The notes beneath the pieces are model-generated. The model was not told where the DNA came from, searched no databases, and was given only the letters and a program-made list of their open reading frames with translations. Made by a program: the position numbers and the translations under genes. 64,000 nt of DNA, taken from positions 1 through 64,000 of IMG/VR virus record IMGVR_UViG_3300013132_000031; one strand, given 5' to 3'. The DNA is from a virus. How positions within the stretch are numbered: position 1 is the first letter of the stretch; each line of letters opens with the position of its first letter. This document shows positions 7,812-15,875 of the stretch, in pieces.

Positions 7812-8665
7812 AATATTTTTACTTCACGCACAAGTTGTTGTGACCTTATTTGGGATATTAGGTGTTCCTGAGTGCCTGCATATTCTAAATCTGCCACAGG
7901 AAATCGCAATGGTAGTGCTTGTACATTATACACATTTTCAATGCTGTGAGCAAGAAAAAATTCTTGATGTTGCTGAATGTATTGTTGCATGCCGGACAGT
8001 TTTTGATTTAGGTCTTGATCGTAAAATGCCACATTAAAATCTGCACTGTAGTGGCCAAATGGCCGGAATGCATCATTTTCTATGTATATATCATTGTCGT
8101 GTGCAAGGTCTTCCACAGTCTTGCCAATCTCACAGTAGTTGAGATACACTGTACCAAATTTGATTTGTAATTCGCCATGTGTTTGTATTGTTTCAACGTC
8201 TAACTGTTTGGTCTTGGGCATGCCAAACCAAGTGCAAACGAATCTTGGGCAAGGTGCAACCATGGCTGTTTCACATCTATGCACGGCTAAATTTAAATTG
8301 GCCAATGCTTGTCTAACTGTGTCGGGTGCTGAGTGCCAATATTTAGATGTTTGCTGATCTAGTAGACCGTGATAGCGTTCAAATATATTGTGCAGATAAT
8401 TGAGACCATCTTGTGTGTATTCAAACTCTCGATCAATAATTGGATCATGTGCATTGATTGTGACAATGCATTGTTGAATCATGTCAACTGCACGTTGTTG
8501 TTCTTGTTGGGCGGTGTGGAATCCGTAAAACCTATCTGGATTGTCCATGGGCCAAGCATGCCGCATGCGCATGCGTTCAATCCACAACTCAGCCAAGAGT
8601 GTGTCTCTTATTTGAAAACGTAGTTCAAGATCATGGCCTAATTTGATTACAAGGTACTGAGACAT
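7808..8665 (-). CDS. Conserved phage protein of unknown function
   Basis: 285 residues from ATG 8665 (MSQYLVIKLG). An upstream ATG at 8692 would lie upstream of the likely transcription start and is rejected. The protein is rich in His, Tyr and Gln, with helix-forming heptads (QQYIQQHQEFFLAH) and a possible metal-binding spread of His residues, but no family motif was recognised. It is the first gene after tandem terminators and has its own sigma-70-like promoter, with the -10 box only five bases from the ATG. It overlaps uvsW by 4 bases. Confidence 0.65.
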   Translation of the reverse strand: MSQYLVIKLGHDLELRFQIRDTLLAELWIERMRMRHAWPMDNPDRFYGFHTAQQEQQRAVDMIQQCIVTINAHDPIIDREFEYTQDGLNYLHNIFERYHGLLDQQTSKYWHSAPDTVRQALANLNLAVHRCETAMVAPCPRFVCTWFGMPKTKQLDVETIQTHGELQIKFGTVYLNYCEIGKTVEDLAHDNDIYIENDAFRPFGHYSADFNVAFYDQDLNQKLSGMQQYIQQHQEFFLAHSIENVYNVQALPLRFPVADLEYAGTQEHLISQIRSQQLVREVKIF

Positions 8666-8670
8666 AGCAC

Positions 8671-8699
8671 AGTATATACTCTTGCAAAACAAAAGTCAA
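8671..8699 (-). promoter_or_regulatory. Sigma-70-like promoter for the uvsW operon
   Basis: On the - strand, -35 TTGACT (8694-8699), 17-base spacer, -10 TATACT (8671-8676). Only five bases (GTGCT) separate the -10 from the ATG at 8665, so transcription would begin at or within the start codon. It lies directly after the U-tract of the upstream terminator and restarts transcription. Confidence 0.6.
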
Positions 8700-8702
8700 A
8701 AA

Positions 8703-8722
8703 AACAGGGACCACAGTCCCTG
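8703..8722 (-). terminator. Intrinsic terminator (second of a tandem pair)
   Basis: Perfect 8-base inverted repeat ACAGGGAC/GTCCCTGT with a 4-base loop. Read leftward it is followed by seven T residues, the classic rho-independent form. It ends the transcript of the AAA ATPase and the 29-residue peptide. Confidence 0.85.
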
Positions 8723-8730
8723 TGTAAAAA

Positions 8731-8758
8731 CCCGAGGCGGAGCCAACCAATCCTCGGG
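8731..8758 (-). terminator. Intrinsic terminator (first of a tandem pair)
   Basis: Stem CCCGAGG/CCTCGGG around a 14-base loop, followed leftward by TTTTT. It sits 10 bases upstream of the second terminator, giving tight insulation between the early genes and the uvsW operon. Confidence 0.75.
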
Positions 8759-8765
8759 GTAAACC

Positions 8766-8855
8766 TTACTCAACCATCAAAATCAAAAACGTCAACAATA
8801 CTGCTAACATGGGATGGCCGAAAAACACTAGCATTAATACAGCCACCCAAGCCAT
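8766..8855 (-). CDS. 29-residue hydrophobic membrane peptide
   Basis: ATG at 8855, TAA at 8766-8768, beginning one base after the AAA ATPase stop codon. The peptide begins MAWVAVLMLVFFGHP and continues with another hydrophobic stretch ending in Val-Glu; nearly every residue is hydrophobic, so it would form one membrane segment with a kink at the central His-Pro. It is preceded by AAGG about ten bases upstream and followed within 10 bases by tandem terminators, which places it as the last gene of the transcript. Function unknown; a small inner-membrane regulator or lysis/exclusion peptide is possible but unproved. Confidence 0.5.
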   Translation of the reverse strand: MAWVAVLMLVFFGHPMLAVLLTFLILMVE

Positions 8856-8856
8856 A

Positions 8857-9885
8857 TTAGGCTGCCTTCATACATGTAGTTTCAGCCATGCGCTTCCAGT
8901 TGCCTTCAAAACTCTTGCGCAGGTCCGCAATCTTCAATGCCATGCGCAGACTCATCTCACGCAAGCGATTCTGATTTGTTTCCATAAACTCCACAATCTC
9001 GTCCTGCACACAGGGCTCAAAGTCATAGTCTGCAAACAGCACACCGTCTCGGGCAATCTGCTTGATACGGAGTACCTTGTCACGCATGGTGTCAAGTGTC
9101 AAGTCAAGATAGTGACAGCGACTTTGCAGTGCATCCAAGTGATCACGCAATTTTTGCGACTTCATACCATCAAACTTCAAGTTGGTGATAAAGATTACAG
9201 AGCCTTTGAACTCAAAGCCATCAGGGATGCCGTCACGACGCAGAGCACTAGATTCACTCAACCATGAAATGGTACGCTTTTTGCCGGAGTCCAATGCACC
9301 CTTCAACAAATTCAGGGCCACGTCGTCCAGTAGGATACTGTCACAGTCATCAAACACCAACACACAATTGGCATCAGAATACTTGTACAGGGTTTGGTAC
9401 AAGCCAATGGGTGTTGCTGAGCCTTTGACAACTTCGGCACGAAGGCGCTTGCCTGCCAATTTGTCAAACAAGGTGGCCTTTTCAATCTCTTGCTCAACAC
9501 CAAACGATTTGCCAACTCCGGGAGGGCCTGACACAATCATGGCGCGGATGTCACCGTTGACACAGGCCTTGGTCATCTCATGCAGGATGTCAAAACGCTC
9601 ACGAATACGTGTCATGATTTGTTCTTCTGTTTCAGCTTCTGCTTGGGGGGCAACGAATGCCACTGTATTTTCTTTGCTCACTGCTTCTCCATTGACATAC
9701 TCGATGTCGCTAATGTTGTTGACTCGGATACGGATAGTGTCGGGGCAGTTGGGAAATACACCGTTGTTTTCTACTGTCACGAAATTGCCTTTGGCGCCAG
9801 ATTGAAAGCCTGACACTAGATTGAAAGCGATGTTGCGCACGGGTCGGTTGCGATACTCACCTTTGATAACACGAATTGCACTCAT
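8857..9885 (-). CDS. AAA-type ATPase
   Basis: 342 residues. An N-terminal beta-rich domain (1-80) precedes Walker A GPPGVGKS (120-127), Walker B VLVFDDCD (175-182), a sensor I-like FITNL (about 232) and an arginine-rich lid region near LDALQSRCH. The sensor and lid layout is AAA+. It is not the T4 clamp loader gp44, which has a different N-terminus. It has a near-consensus early promoter and a strong AAGGAGCC ribosome site, so it is probably expressed early and abundantly. Its partner and substrate are unknown; a replication or host-takeover remodeller is plausible. Confidence 0.85.
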   Translation of the reverse strand: MSAIRVIKGEYRNRPVRNIAFNLVSGFQSGAKGNFVTVENNGVFPNCPDTIRIRVNNISDIEYVNGEAVSKENTVAFVAPQAEAETEEQIMTRIRERFDILHEMTKACVNGDIRAMIVSGPPGVGKSFGVEQEIEKATLFDKLAGKRLRAEVVKGSATPIGLYQTLYKYSDANCVLVFDDCDSILLDDVALNLLKGALDSGKKRTISWLSESSALRRDGIPDGFEFKGSVIFITNLKFDGMKSQKLRDHLDALQSRCHYLDLTLDTMRDKVLRIKQIARDGVLFADYDFEPCVQDEIVEFMETNQNRLREMSLRMALKIADLRKSFEGNWKRMAETTCMKAA

Positions 9886-9928
9886 TGTTGGCTCCTTAGA
9901 AATGCGGTTGTTTACTGTTTATGTCTCT

Positions 9929-9957
9929 ATTATAGCAAATTGTGACTTATTCGTCAA
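9929..9957 (-). promoter_or_regulatory. Early sigma-70 promoter for the AAA ATPase
   Basis: -35 TTGACG (9952-9957), 17-base spacer, extended -10 TGC-TATAAT (9929-9934 for the hexamer). The leader carries AAGGAGCC just before ATG 9885. It overlaps the end of the 60-residue gene upstream. Confidence 0.85.
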
Positions 9958-10129
9958 CCGGAGCAAACAGTTCTTGCCCTTGTTGCATAAAAACAACAAA
10001 CGCTTCCATTGTGCGCTCACTGTACATCATGCCACCATGTTGTTTGATGTCTTGCAGTGTTTCCAACAGGCCCATGCCCTGGAACTCTGCTTCTTTTTGT
10101 ATTTGTTTGATTGCTGTGGTGATCTGCAT
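9947..10129 (-). CDS. 60-residue early protein, unknown function
   Basis: 60 residues from ATG 10129 (MQITTAIKQIQKEAEFQGMG), chosen because AAGGAGCC lies eight bases upstream and because the promoter at 10160-10188 would exclude the longer frame. Predicted helical and acidic at the C-terminus (FMQQGQELFAPVDE). Its own consensus promoter suggests a high-dose early protein; small early phage proteins often bind host targets, but nothing in the sequence identifies one. Confidence 0.7.
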   Translation of the reverse strand: MQITTAIKQIQKEAEFQGMGLLETLQDIKQHGGMMYSERTMEAFVVFMQQGQELFAPVDE

Positions 10130-10159
10130 TGCTGGCTCCTTTTTGCTTTGTATGCCATT

Positions 10160-10188
10160 ATTATAGCATTTCGGGAATATTCGGTCAA
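10160..10188 (-). promoter_or_regulatory. Early sigma-70 promoter for the 60-residue gene
   Basis: -35 TTGACC (10183-10188), 17-base spacer ending TGC, -10 TATAAT (10160-10165). The leader (GGCATACAAAG, then AAAAAGGAGCCAGCAATG) closely matches that of the next gene upstream. Confidence 0.85.
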
Positions 10189-10212
10189 CCAAAAAACAGT
10201 ACTACAAAAGTA

Positions 10213-10422
10213 TTACTTTTTGAACTGTTCAAAAAAGCGGGCGTTGATCTCGTCCATTTCTGCCTGCTCCACATAGAAGTCAGTAGCGGGATCGTAGTAC
10301 TGACCTTGTTTGTTGTCATAATACAACACACGACCTGAGAAGTTGAACGGACCTTCCAGTCCTGCACGAGCACTGTATCGGTTGCGCATGACGTCTATGG
10401 TGTCGACTACACGATATCCCAT
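10213..10422 (-). CDS. 69-residue early protein, unknown function
   Basis: 69 residues, starting MGYRVVDTIDVMRNRYSARA after an AAAGGAGCCAGCA ribosome site. It mixes beta-prone aromatic segments (VLYYDNKQGQYYDP) with a C-terminal helix (EMDEINARFFEQFKK). No family motif is recognised. It has its own early promoter and a leader nearly identical to that of the 60-residue gene downstream. Confidence 0.7.
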   Translation of the reverse strand: MGYRVVDTIDVMRNRYSARAGLEGPFNFSGRVLYYDNKQGQYYDPATDFYVEQAEMDEINARFFEQFKK

Positions 10423-10454
10423 TGCTGGCTCCTTTTTTTGTTTGGTATGCCACT

Positions 10455-10483
10455 AGTATAGCAGAATAGGATTTATTGGTCAA
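10455..10483 (-). promoter_or_regulatory. Early sigma-70 promoter for the 69-residue gene
   Basis: -35 TTGACC (10478-10483), 17-base spacer ending TGC, -10 TATACT (10455-10460). Third promoter of the same design within 550 bases. Confidence 0.82.
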
Positions 10484-10497
10484 GTACTACCAAAGTA

Positions 10498-11241
10498 TTA
10501 CCGCCAAAAGTTTTGTATCACAGGATCATTTATTTCATGCGGCTTGGGACGTCCGTGAAATATCAACACACTGGCCTGGCTATTGAGCTTGGCACCACTG
10601 CCTGGGTTGATGGCTTTTCGTTGTTGGAAATTGTAACCACCGTCGGCCACTTCCCAGCGCCAACTTTGCACACGCGGTGTTTCAAAATATCTACGCCGAT
10701 TGTGATCAATCACCACACCTAAATAATCCTGATCACCTTGGTATTGACGCACAACATTGTCAATGGGTATCTTGCAAAAATCTTGCCATATGTGTTCAAA
10801 ATTTTTAGTGTTCCACCACATTATACTGCTGTTCATTCCTGTGTATGCTGATTTCTGTAGATATCTAAAGTCTTTTATGGTCCAAAAATAATCTGTGTGC
10901 AAGCACGGAATCCAAGACACATCATCAATAATGACCACATCCAAGTCCATGTACAACAAATTGCCCGAATAGTGCTCAGGATTGAACAACTGCATCTTGT
11001 ACCACCACTCGCGTTTGGGTCCTGCTATGCCTGGCCATTCTTGCAAGGCATGTTTTATCATATGATTGGGCACAGGTCTTGTGGCTTCGGTATACACATG
11101 AAAACGTATGCCATTGGGCAAATTACGGTTCAGCATGTTGTAGAGTTTTTCCACATATTGCCAGTCGTATCCTGTGCCGTGTATCACACAAGCACAATCA
11201 GTTATGCTGTCAACAGTGCGGGCTCGATTCTTTTTAGCCAT
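10498..11241 (-). CDS. Glycosyltransferase (DxD type)
   Basis: 247 residues. CACVIHGTGYDWQYVEKLYNML at residues 17-38 resembles the nucleotide-sugar-binding start of GT-A enzymes, and LLYMDLDVVIIDD (about 94-106) holds the D-x-D metal-binding motif; later MNSSIMWWN and GDQDYL are typical of GT8-like or capsule sugar transferases. The acceptor is unknown. It overlaps the upstream KpsS-like gene by 40 bases. First gene of the glycan cluster read leftward toward the early genes. Confidence 0.7.
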   Translation of the reverse strand: MAKKNRARTVDSITDCACVIHGTGYDWQYVEKLYNMLNRNLPNGIRFHVYTEATRPVPNHMIKHALQEWPGIAGPKREWWYKMQLFNPEHYSGNLLYMDLDVVIIDDVSWIPCLHTDYFWTIKDFRYLQKSAYTGMNSSIMWWNTKNFEHIWQDFCKIPIDNVVRQYQGDQDYLGVVIDHNRRRYFETPRVQSWRWEVADGGYNFQQRKAINPGSGAKLNSQASVLIFHGRPKPHEINDPVIQNFWR

Positions 11242-12056
11242 AGTCCTTGTCTTAGTTCTTCCACAGTGTATTCAGTGTGGCATATTTTTGCCAACCACAA
11301 TTCTCTATCTACCGTGTAAGGTTGTTCAATGTCAGGCATGCCCACTGCCACAGGATATGCCAAACTGCTGTGTGCCACAATAGGCCTGCATCCTGCAATG
11401 CCTGCTTGTATGCCCGGTCCTGAGTTGTGGTTAACCACAGCGTGACAGTTGAAGTGCATGTCAAAACTGTCGTAGGTGTTGGCCACGGGTCTAACAACTT
11501 CCATCATGGTATTTTCAGGCATGTATGGCATACGCAGTGGGCTTCGTGGATGTGCTCTGATGCGTATGGGACGATCAGTTGAGTTGCGTAACTGTTGAAT
11601 TTGCATCAACACCCACGATTCCATGCTGCCTATGCCAGCCACTTGCAGGCTGTTTTGGTGTTGTGCGGCAATGATGATTTCTGGTCCAGGGTTAGTTTGT
11701 GTTGCCAGGCTTATTTGCAGTTTTCTAGGACGACTCATATCTAAATTGTGCTGGTGTCCATAGTAACCATCCCTGGTGACGTGGTTAACTGCCACTTTCC
11801 AAGTTTGTCCGCGATACAACGCACCAATGTCTATTACAATTACCGGTCGATGTTGACTGCGATAGTGTTCGTATACCCCTTGGTTGGGTCGCATTCGACC
11901 ATGCCACAACACTGACCAAATCACAGCAGCATCTGCAGTCATTGAATTCTCTTGTGTTTGTATGCCCGCGGCTTGGCAACAATCCAAGAATGCACTCATC
12001 ACAGGCTTGGAATTCAATGCACATTGGGCAGGAAAATAGGCTATGCTTTTGATCAC
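11202..12056 (-). CDS. KpsS/KpsC-like glycan biosynthesis protein
   Basis: 284 residues using GTG at 12056 (MIKSIAYFPAQCALNSKPVMS), a natural N-terminus; an ATG at 12098 would overlap the divergent gene. IRIRAHPRSP, then HAVVNHNSGPGIQAGIAGCRPIVAHSSLAYP in the last third, resembles the C-terminal nucleotide-sugar site of capsule-export-type transferases (HP...S-S-x-x-x-E/Q-A-x-x-x-G-x-P). Three other genes in the cluster share this architecture (12867, 14940, 15865). Only 13 bases separate its start from the divergent gene at 12070. Confidence 0.55.
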   Translation of the reverse strand: MIKSIAYFPAQCALNSKPVMSAFLDCCQAAGIQTQENSMTADAAVIWSVLWHGRMRPNQGVYEHYRSQHRPVIVIDIGALYRGQTWKVAVNHVTRDGYYGHQHNLDMSRPRKLQISLATQTNPGPEIIIAAQHQNSLQVAGIGSMESWVLMQIQQLRNSTDRPIRIRAHPRSPLRMPYMPENTMMEVVRPVANTYDSFDMHFNCHAVVNHNSGPGIQAGIAGCRPIVAHSSLAYPVAVGMPDIEQPYTVDRELWLAKICHTEYTVEELRQGLWLKRIEPALLTA

Positions 12057-12069
12057 TGTAAATACGCTT

Positions 12070-12870
12070 ATGAAATACACTGTAGTTACCACTTTCAACG
12101 CCGAAGGTTACAACAATTACGGTGCCAGAATGATTGAAACGTTTTTGGCCACGTGGCCCAACACTGTTGAACTACTGGTGTATGCTGAAGATTGTACGGT
12201 GCCAACTCAAGCCAGCAACTTTCAAGTAATTGATTTGCACACTGCCAGTCCTGAATTGGTGGCATTCAAACAGCGTTATCATCTGGATCCCAGAGCCAAT
12301 GGACAAAGTCCAGATCCCAAACGACGTGATGCTCACAAACCATTCAAATGGCATGCCATAAGATTCAGTCACAAAGTCTACAGCATCATGGCTGCTGCCA
12401 AAACGACCAATGCAGATTGGTTGATATGGATGGATGCTGACATGGTGTGTCATACTGCCATAATGCAACAAGATCTTGACCGTATGTTGCCCGCGGATCG
12501 TGATTTGTGTTTTTTGGGTCGTGCAAACAAATTCAGCGAATGTGGACTGTACGGCATGAACTTGCGATCGCCTGCCACACAAGATTTTTTACAAAAATTC
12601 CAACGCATGTATGATCAAGCCGAAACAGGAATTTTTACATTGATAGAATGGCATGACAGTTTTGTGTTTGATGCTGTGAGAAAACAATGTGCTTTGAAAG
12701 AATTAGACTGGACCGGACACATGATCACTGGCGAAGGCCATCCCTTGGTCAACTGCGAATGGGGTCGCTGGCTGGACCATCTCAAAGGCGCAAGGAAAAA
12801 CAGCGGACAAAGCTGGGCCAAAGATTTTAAAATTCCCAGGTCTGAAAGTTATTGGCGCAACATCAAATGA
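12070..12870 (+). CDS. Glycosyltransferase (DxD type)
   Basis: 266 residues from ATG 12070 (MKYTVVTTFNAEGYNNYG). WLIWMDADMVCH at about residues 122-133 holds the D-A-D metal-binding motif of GT-A transferases, after a KPFKWHAIRFSHKVYSI block; the conserved GLYGMNLRSPATQDFL and WHDSFVFD follow. This is the first of four + strand genes inserted among leftward genes. It ends with ATGA, overlapping the next start, so the pair is co-translated. No promoter was recognised in the short divergent gap. Confidence 0.7.
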   Translation: MKYTVVTTFNAEGYNNYGARMIETFLATWPNTVELLVYAEDCTVPTQASNFQVIDLHTASPELVAFKQRYHLDPRANGQSPDPKRRDAHKPFKWHAIRFSHKVYSIMAAAKTTNADWLIWMDADMVCHTAIMQQDLDRMLPADRDLCFLGRANKFSECGLYGMNLRSPATQDFLQKFQRMYDQAETGIFTLIEWHDSFVFDAVRKQCALKELDWTGHMITGEGHPLVNCEWGRWLDHLKGARKNSGQSWAKDFKIPRSESYWRNIK

Positions 12871-13691
12871 CCAACTGGATCTATCTCAGCAAAAAAGGCG
12901 ACGATGAATACATGGACTTGTTGGCTCAGGGTGCTGGCACACAGCCCACTGAGTTAGAAACTTGGCAGTACGAATCCAGCACTGATCCTTTGGTGTTGCG
13001 TGGCATCATGAAACACAAGATCATCAAACAGTGCTGGCAAGACAGTCGTAGATTTAGATACATGGATTCTGGCTATCTAGGCAATCGTCCCAGTTATCAA
13101 AATCCACATGGATGGAAACACTGGCATCGCATAGTGGACAACGATCTGCAACACAACACTGTGTTGCCCAGACCCAGTGACCGTTGGAATCGACTGGGCA
13201 TTGAACTGCATGCTCGACGCCGTGGCAGCAAGATTCTAATTGTAGCGCCAGATGAAAAACCCTGTGTGTTTTACGGCATTGAATTGGCTGCCTGGCTGCA
13301 ACAAACCACAGATACCATCAAGACATTTACTGATAGACCCATAGAAATTCGTGATCGTGCTCGCAGTCGTACCAGTCGTAAAACCAACACGGTGGAACAT
13401 GCTTTGCAAGATGTACATGCTGTGGTCACATTCAATTCCATAGCTGCCACTGAAAGTGTGATTGCCGGCGTGCCTGTGTTTGTGCTGGCTCCATGCAATG
13501 CTGCTCGTCCCATGGCCAATGTCAGTCTTGATCGCATAGACGATCCCTGGTTTCCCAATCACGACGCCAGGCTGGCCTGGGCACATCATTTGGCCTATGG
13601 GCAATTTCACATTGATGAATTAAAAAATGGCACTGCTCTAAGGATATTGAAACAGACCGAAGAGCTGATGCTGGACAAAATAGATCAATAA
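12867..13691 (+). CDS. KpsS/KpsC-like glycan biosynthesis protein
   Basis: 274 residues from ATG 12867, overlapping the previous stop. Blocks shared with the protein at 15865-16941: VLRGIMKHK, a D-x-GY-x-GN segment, RP-x-DR, RGSKILI, a Y/F-TDR-[EP]-[IV] segment, then VVTFNSIAATESVIAGVPVFVLAP and a C-terminal AHHLAYGQF...GTALRIL. These mark true paralogs in opposite orientation. The S-x-A-A-T-E-x-x-x-x-G-x-P segment is typical of capsule polysaccharide KpsS/KpsC-type sugar transferases. Role: probably adding or transferring sugars on a phage or host glycan. Confidence 0.6.
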   Translation: MTNWIYLSKKGDDEYMDLLAQGAGTQPTELETWQYESSTDPLVLRGIMKHKIIKQCWQDSRRFRYMDSGYLGNRPSYQNPHGWKHWHRIVDNDLQHNTVLPRPSDRWNRLGIELHARRRGSKILIVAPDEKPCVFYGIELAAWLQQTTDTIKTFTDRPIEIRDRARSRTSRKTNTVEHALQDVHAVVTFNSIAATESVIAGVPVFVLAPCNAARPMANVSLDRIDDPWFPNHDARLAWAHHLAYGQFHIDELKNGTALRILKQTEELMLDKIDQ

Positions 13692-13696
13692 ATAGG
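13689..13696 (+). promoter_or_regulatory. Possible T4-type late promoter (AATAAATA)
   Basis: AATAAATA differs from the T4 late consensus TATAAATA at one base and lies 29 bases before ATG 13726, overlapping the stop of the previous gene. A TTAAGGAAC ribosome site follows. The same AATAAATA form precedes gp13 and the gene at 36660. Confidence 0.4.
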
Positions 13697-13725
13697 CAAG
13701 AAATAAAAATTCTTTAAGGAACAAT

Positions 13726-14385
13726 ATGTATCAAAAGCACGAATGGTGGTTTCCCGATGGAGAAACTCATTTCCCAAAAATGCTAGAAAAAAGTGTCAGC
13801 AAAGGGCTTCCCCCTGAATATCAAGTGGCTGTGAGGCAACTGAGTATGAAGTTTTGTAAACAACGGGGACTGGCATTGGACATTGGTGCCAACGTTGGTT
13901 TATGGTCACGGGACCTGTGCAAAGAGTTTGACACAGTGATAGCTGTGGAACCTGTCAAACAGTTTCGTGAATGCTTGACCCGCAATGTGCCTGCGAAAAA
14001 TTTCACTGTGGTCAATTGTGCGTTGGGAGCCGAAAATTCTTGGATTGACATGGTAATTGATAAAGACAACTCAGGTCACAGTCATGTGAACACACAAACC
14101 ATGGGACAAGGACAAATACAAATGATGACCCTGGATGAGTACATGGAAACCATTGAACGTCCCAAAGTGGACTATGTAAAAATTGACTGCGAAGGTTACG
14201 AATATCAAATCATCCAAGGCGGCAAGCAAACACTGACCAGAGACCGTCCCATCATGGTAGTAGAAGACAAGAAACACCAGGATGTGGGTCATGTGTTTTA
14301 CGATCGTGCCATAGCCACATTGATATCTTGGGGAGCCAAAGAACTGGGTCGTGTCAGAGCCGATGTGATATTGGGATGGTCATGA
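13726..14385 (+). CDS. FkbM family methyltransferase
   Basis: 219 residues. ALDIGANVGLWSRDL (about residues 49-63) is SAM motif I, VIAVEPVKQF the next, and DYVKIDCEGYEYQIIQGGKQTL is the FkbM signature (K-x-D-x-E-x-x-E). The role is likely O-methylation of a sugar in the same glycan made by neighbouring transferases. A TTAAGGAAC ribosome site precedes ATG 13726. It overlaps the next methyltransferase by 4 bases. Confidence 0.87.
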   Translation: MYQKHEWWFPDGETHFPKMLEKSVSKGLPPEYQVAVRQLSMKFCKQRGLALDIGANVGLWSRDLCKEFDTVIAVEPVKQFRECLTRNVPAKNFTVVNCALGAENSWIDMVIDKDNSGHSHVNTQTMGQGQIQMMTLDEYMETIERPKVDYVKIDCEGYEYQIIQGGKQTLTRDRPIMVVEDKKHQDVGHVFYDRAIATLISWGAKELGRVRADVILGWS

Positions 14386-14939
14386 TAGATCCAGCATATC
14401 AATTACAACTTCGCGAATTGCATGGTCAAAATCGTTTTGATCGAGGTCGAAAAACCTATGGCATAGTAAAAGATTTTATACGCACTTACCGGCCAGTCAC
14501 TGTGTTGGATTTTGGTTGCAGCCAAGGTGGACTGATGTCAGTGATCAATCAAGAACATCCTGACATAAAAACCACTGGATATGATCCAGGTGTGCCTGAA
14601 TATCAACACTGGACTGGGCAATTGGTAGACGCTGTGATCAGCACAGATGCCATAGAACACATAGAACCTCAGCATCTCACAGAGACTTTGATCAAAATAA
14701 ATTCAGTCATGCGGATGGGTGCTTGTTTTCGTATTGCTTGTTACCCAGCCAAAAAGTTCTTGCCTGATGGGCGCAATTGCCATCTCACTGTGCAGCATCC
14801 TGACTGGTGGAGACAACAACTGTTGACTCACATGCAGGTGTCAATTGCCAAAGAAACTGTGAGTGTGGTAGATGAACGTCACAAATGGTCGCATGTGGTG
14901 GGTCACAATTACGATGTGGTCTTGGTCAAAAAACCTTAA
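14382..14939 (+). CDS. SAM-dependent methyltransferase
   Basis: 185 residues from ATG 14382 (MIDPAYQLQLRELHGQNRF), overlapping the FkbM stop as ATGA. TVLDFGCSQGGLMSVI (residues about 37-52) is motif I; TTGYDPG is motif II-like; DAVISTDAIEHIEPQHL resembles motif IV/post-I of UbiE/COQ5-type enzymes. Last of the + strand islet; it converges with the leftward gene ending at 14940 with no intergenic space. Confidence 0.75.
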   Translation: MIDPAYQLQLRELHGQNRFDRGRKTYGIVKDFIRTYRPVTVLDFGCSQGGLMSVINQEHPDIKTTGYDPGVPEYQHWTGQLVDAVISTDAIEHIEPQHLTETLIKINSVMRMGACFRIACYPAKKFLPDGRNCHLTVQHPDWWRQQLLTHMQVSIAKETVSVVDERHKWSHVVGHNYDVVLVKKP

Positions 14940-15875
14940 TTATTTTTTTATCAACGGCAAAAATTTCTGGTAGATTCTACCAGTGCGGCCGTCTTCGTCA
15001 CTCCAGTGTGCCGCAGCCAAATCATACAACCACTGCTCGCGCTCAAACTGTTTGGGATTTTCTATGTTGTTGATGGCATGATTGGCCACTTGCCAACTCA
15101 CACAACTTTGATCATCCACAAACACAGGAATGCCTTGTAGCACCGCAGCCACGCTGGCGCTGCTGTTGAAAAATACAGCACTGTGAGCTCCTGCAAGATT
15201 GTTCAACAATGATGTGTTCACACAGTCTAGCACATGCACATTCATTTTTTGAAAATATTTGGTACGGCGAAATGGATCAAAATCTACAGCTCGATAGTCC
15301 CCAGGATGTGGTCTTATGTAGATTGTTCTGTTGGACACTTGACGAATCTGTGAGATTTTTTCTGCCAGCCATGTCATGGGCTGCAGACTTTTCATTGCAA
15401 AGCCGCCATCACGTTGCATGCAAATCAACACATGGCCGTTTTTTGCACTGTTGTACGGCTGCATACCTACTCCCACTGCGGCACTGATTTCTTGCCATTT
15501 GTGTGCAGTGCTGTTGGCATTGGCATACTCAGCACGATCATAAAATGGACCATTCAAGCTGTATCTTAGATAGGTTCCGGCATTGTCAAGATATTTCCAA
15601 CACGAAGCATCAATGCACAAAGTATGGAAACCTCTGCGTTGTTGTTCGGCAATGATTTGTTTGCGTAGAGTTATATTGGGACCACCAGTGTTGGTGGTAG
15701 CCCATCCCAGTATCACCGCCAATCGACTGGGTCGATACTGTGTGTCCCATTCTGTGATCACAGTGTCGCCTGTGGCTACCACACCCTGTGCAAAATTTTC
15801 CAAACAAGAAATTTTACGTGGATGCTTGCGTGGATTGGCCACACTGCTTATGTAAACTGTGCAGTCAGTGGTCAT
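14940..15875 (-). CDS. KpsS/KpsC-like glycan biosynthesis protein
   Basis: 311 residues. Residues about 175-260 carry TIYIRPHPGDYRAV and then HSAVFFNSSASVAAVLQGIPVFVDD, matching the R-P-H-P and N-S-S-A-S-x-x-A-x-x-x-G-x-P blocks of capsule polysaccharide KpsC/KpsS-like proteins, which use nucleotide sugars. It overlaps its upstream paralog by 11 bases. Compared with the 12867 and 15865 pair it retains the HP motif, so it may be the more canonical enzyme. Confidence 0.62.
   Translation of the reverse strand: MTTDCTVYISSVANPRKHPRKISCLENFAQGVVATGDTVITEWDTQYRPSRLAVILGWATTNTGGPNITLRKQIIAEQQRRGFHTLCIDASCWKYLDNAGTYLRYSLNGPFYDRAEYANANSTAHKWQEISAAVGVGMQPYNSAKNGHVLICMQRDGGFAMKSLQPMTWLAEKISQIRQVSNRTIYIRPHPGDYRAVDFDPFRRTKYFQKMNVHVLDCVNTSLLNNLAGAHSAVFFNSSASVAAVLQGIPVFVDDQSCVSWQVANHAINNIENPKQFEREQWLYDLAAAHWSDEDGRTGRIYQKFLPLIKK

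Noticed and set aside
9182-9805. 207-codon + strand frame inside the AAA ATPase gene.
   Set aside because: Antisense to an enzyme with intact Walker motifs and a strong promoter and ribosome site on the other strand.
8857-9885. AAA ATPase as the T4 clamp loader gp44.
   Set aside because: It has a different N-terminal domain and no gp44-type sensor and arginine-finger arrangement was recognised; it is a separate AAA protein.
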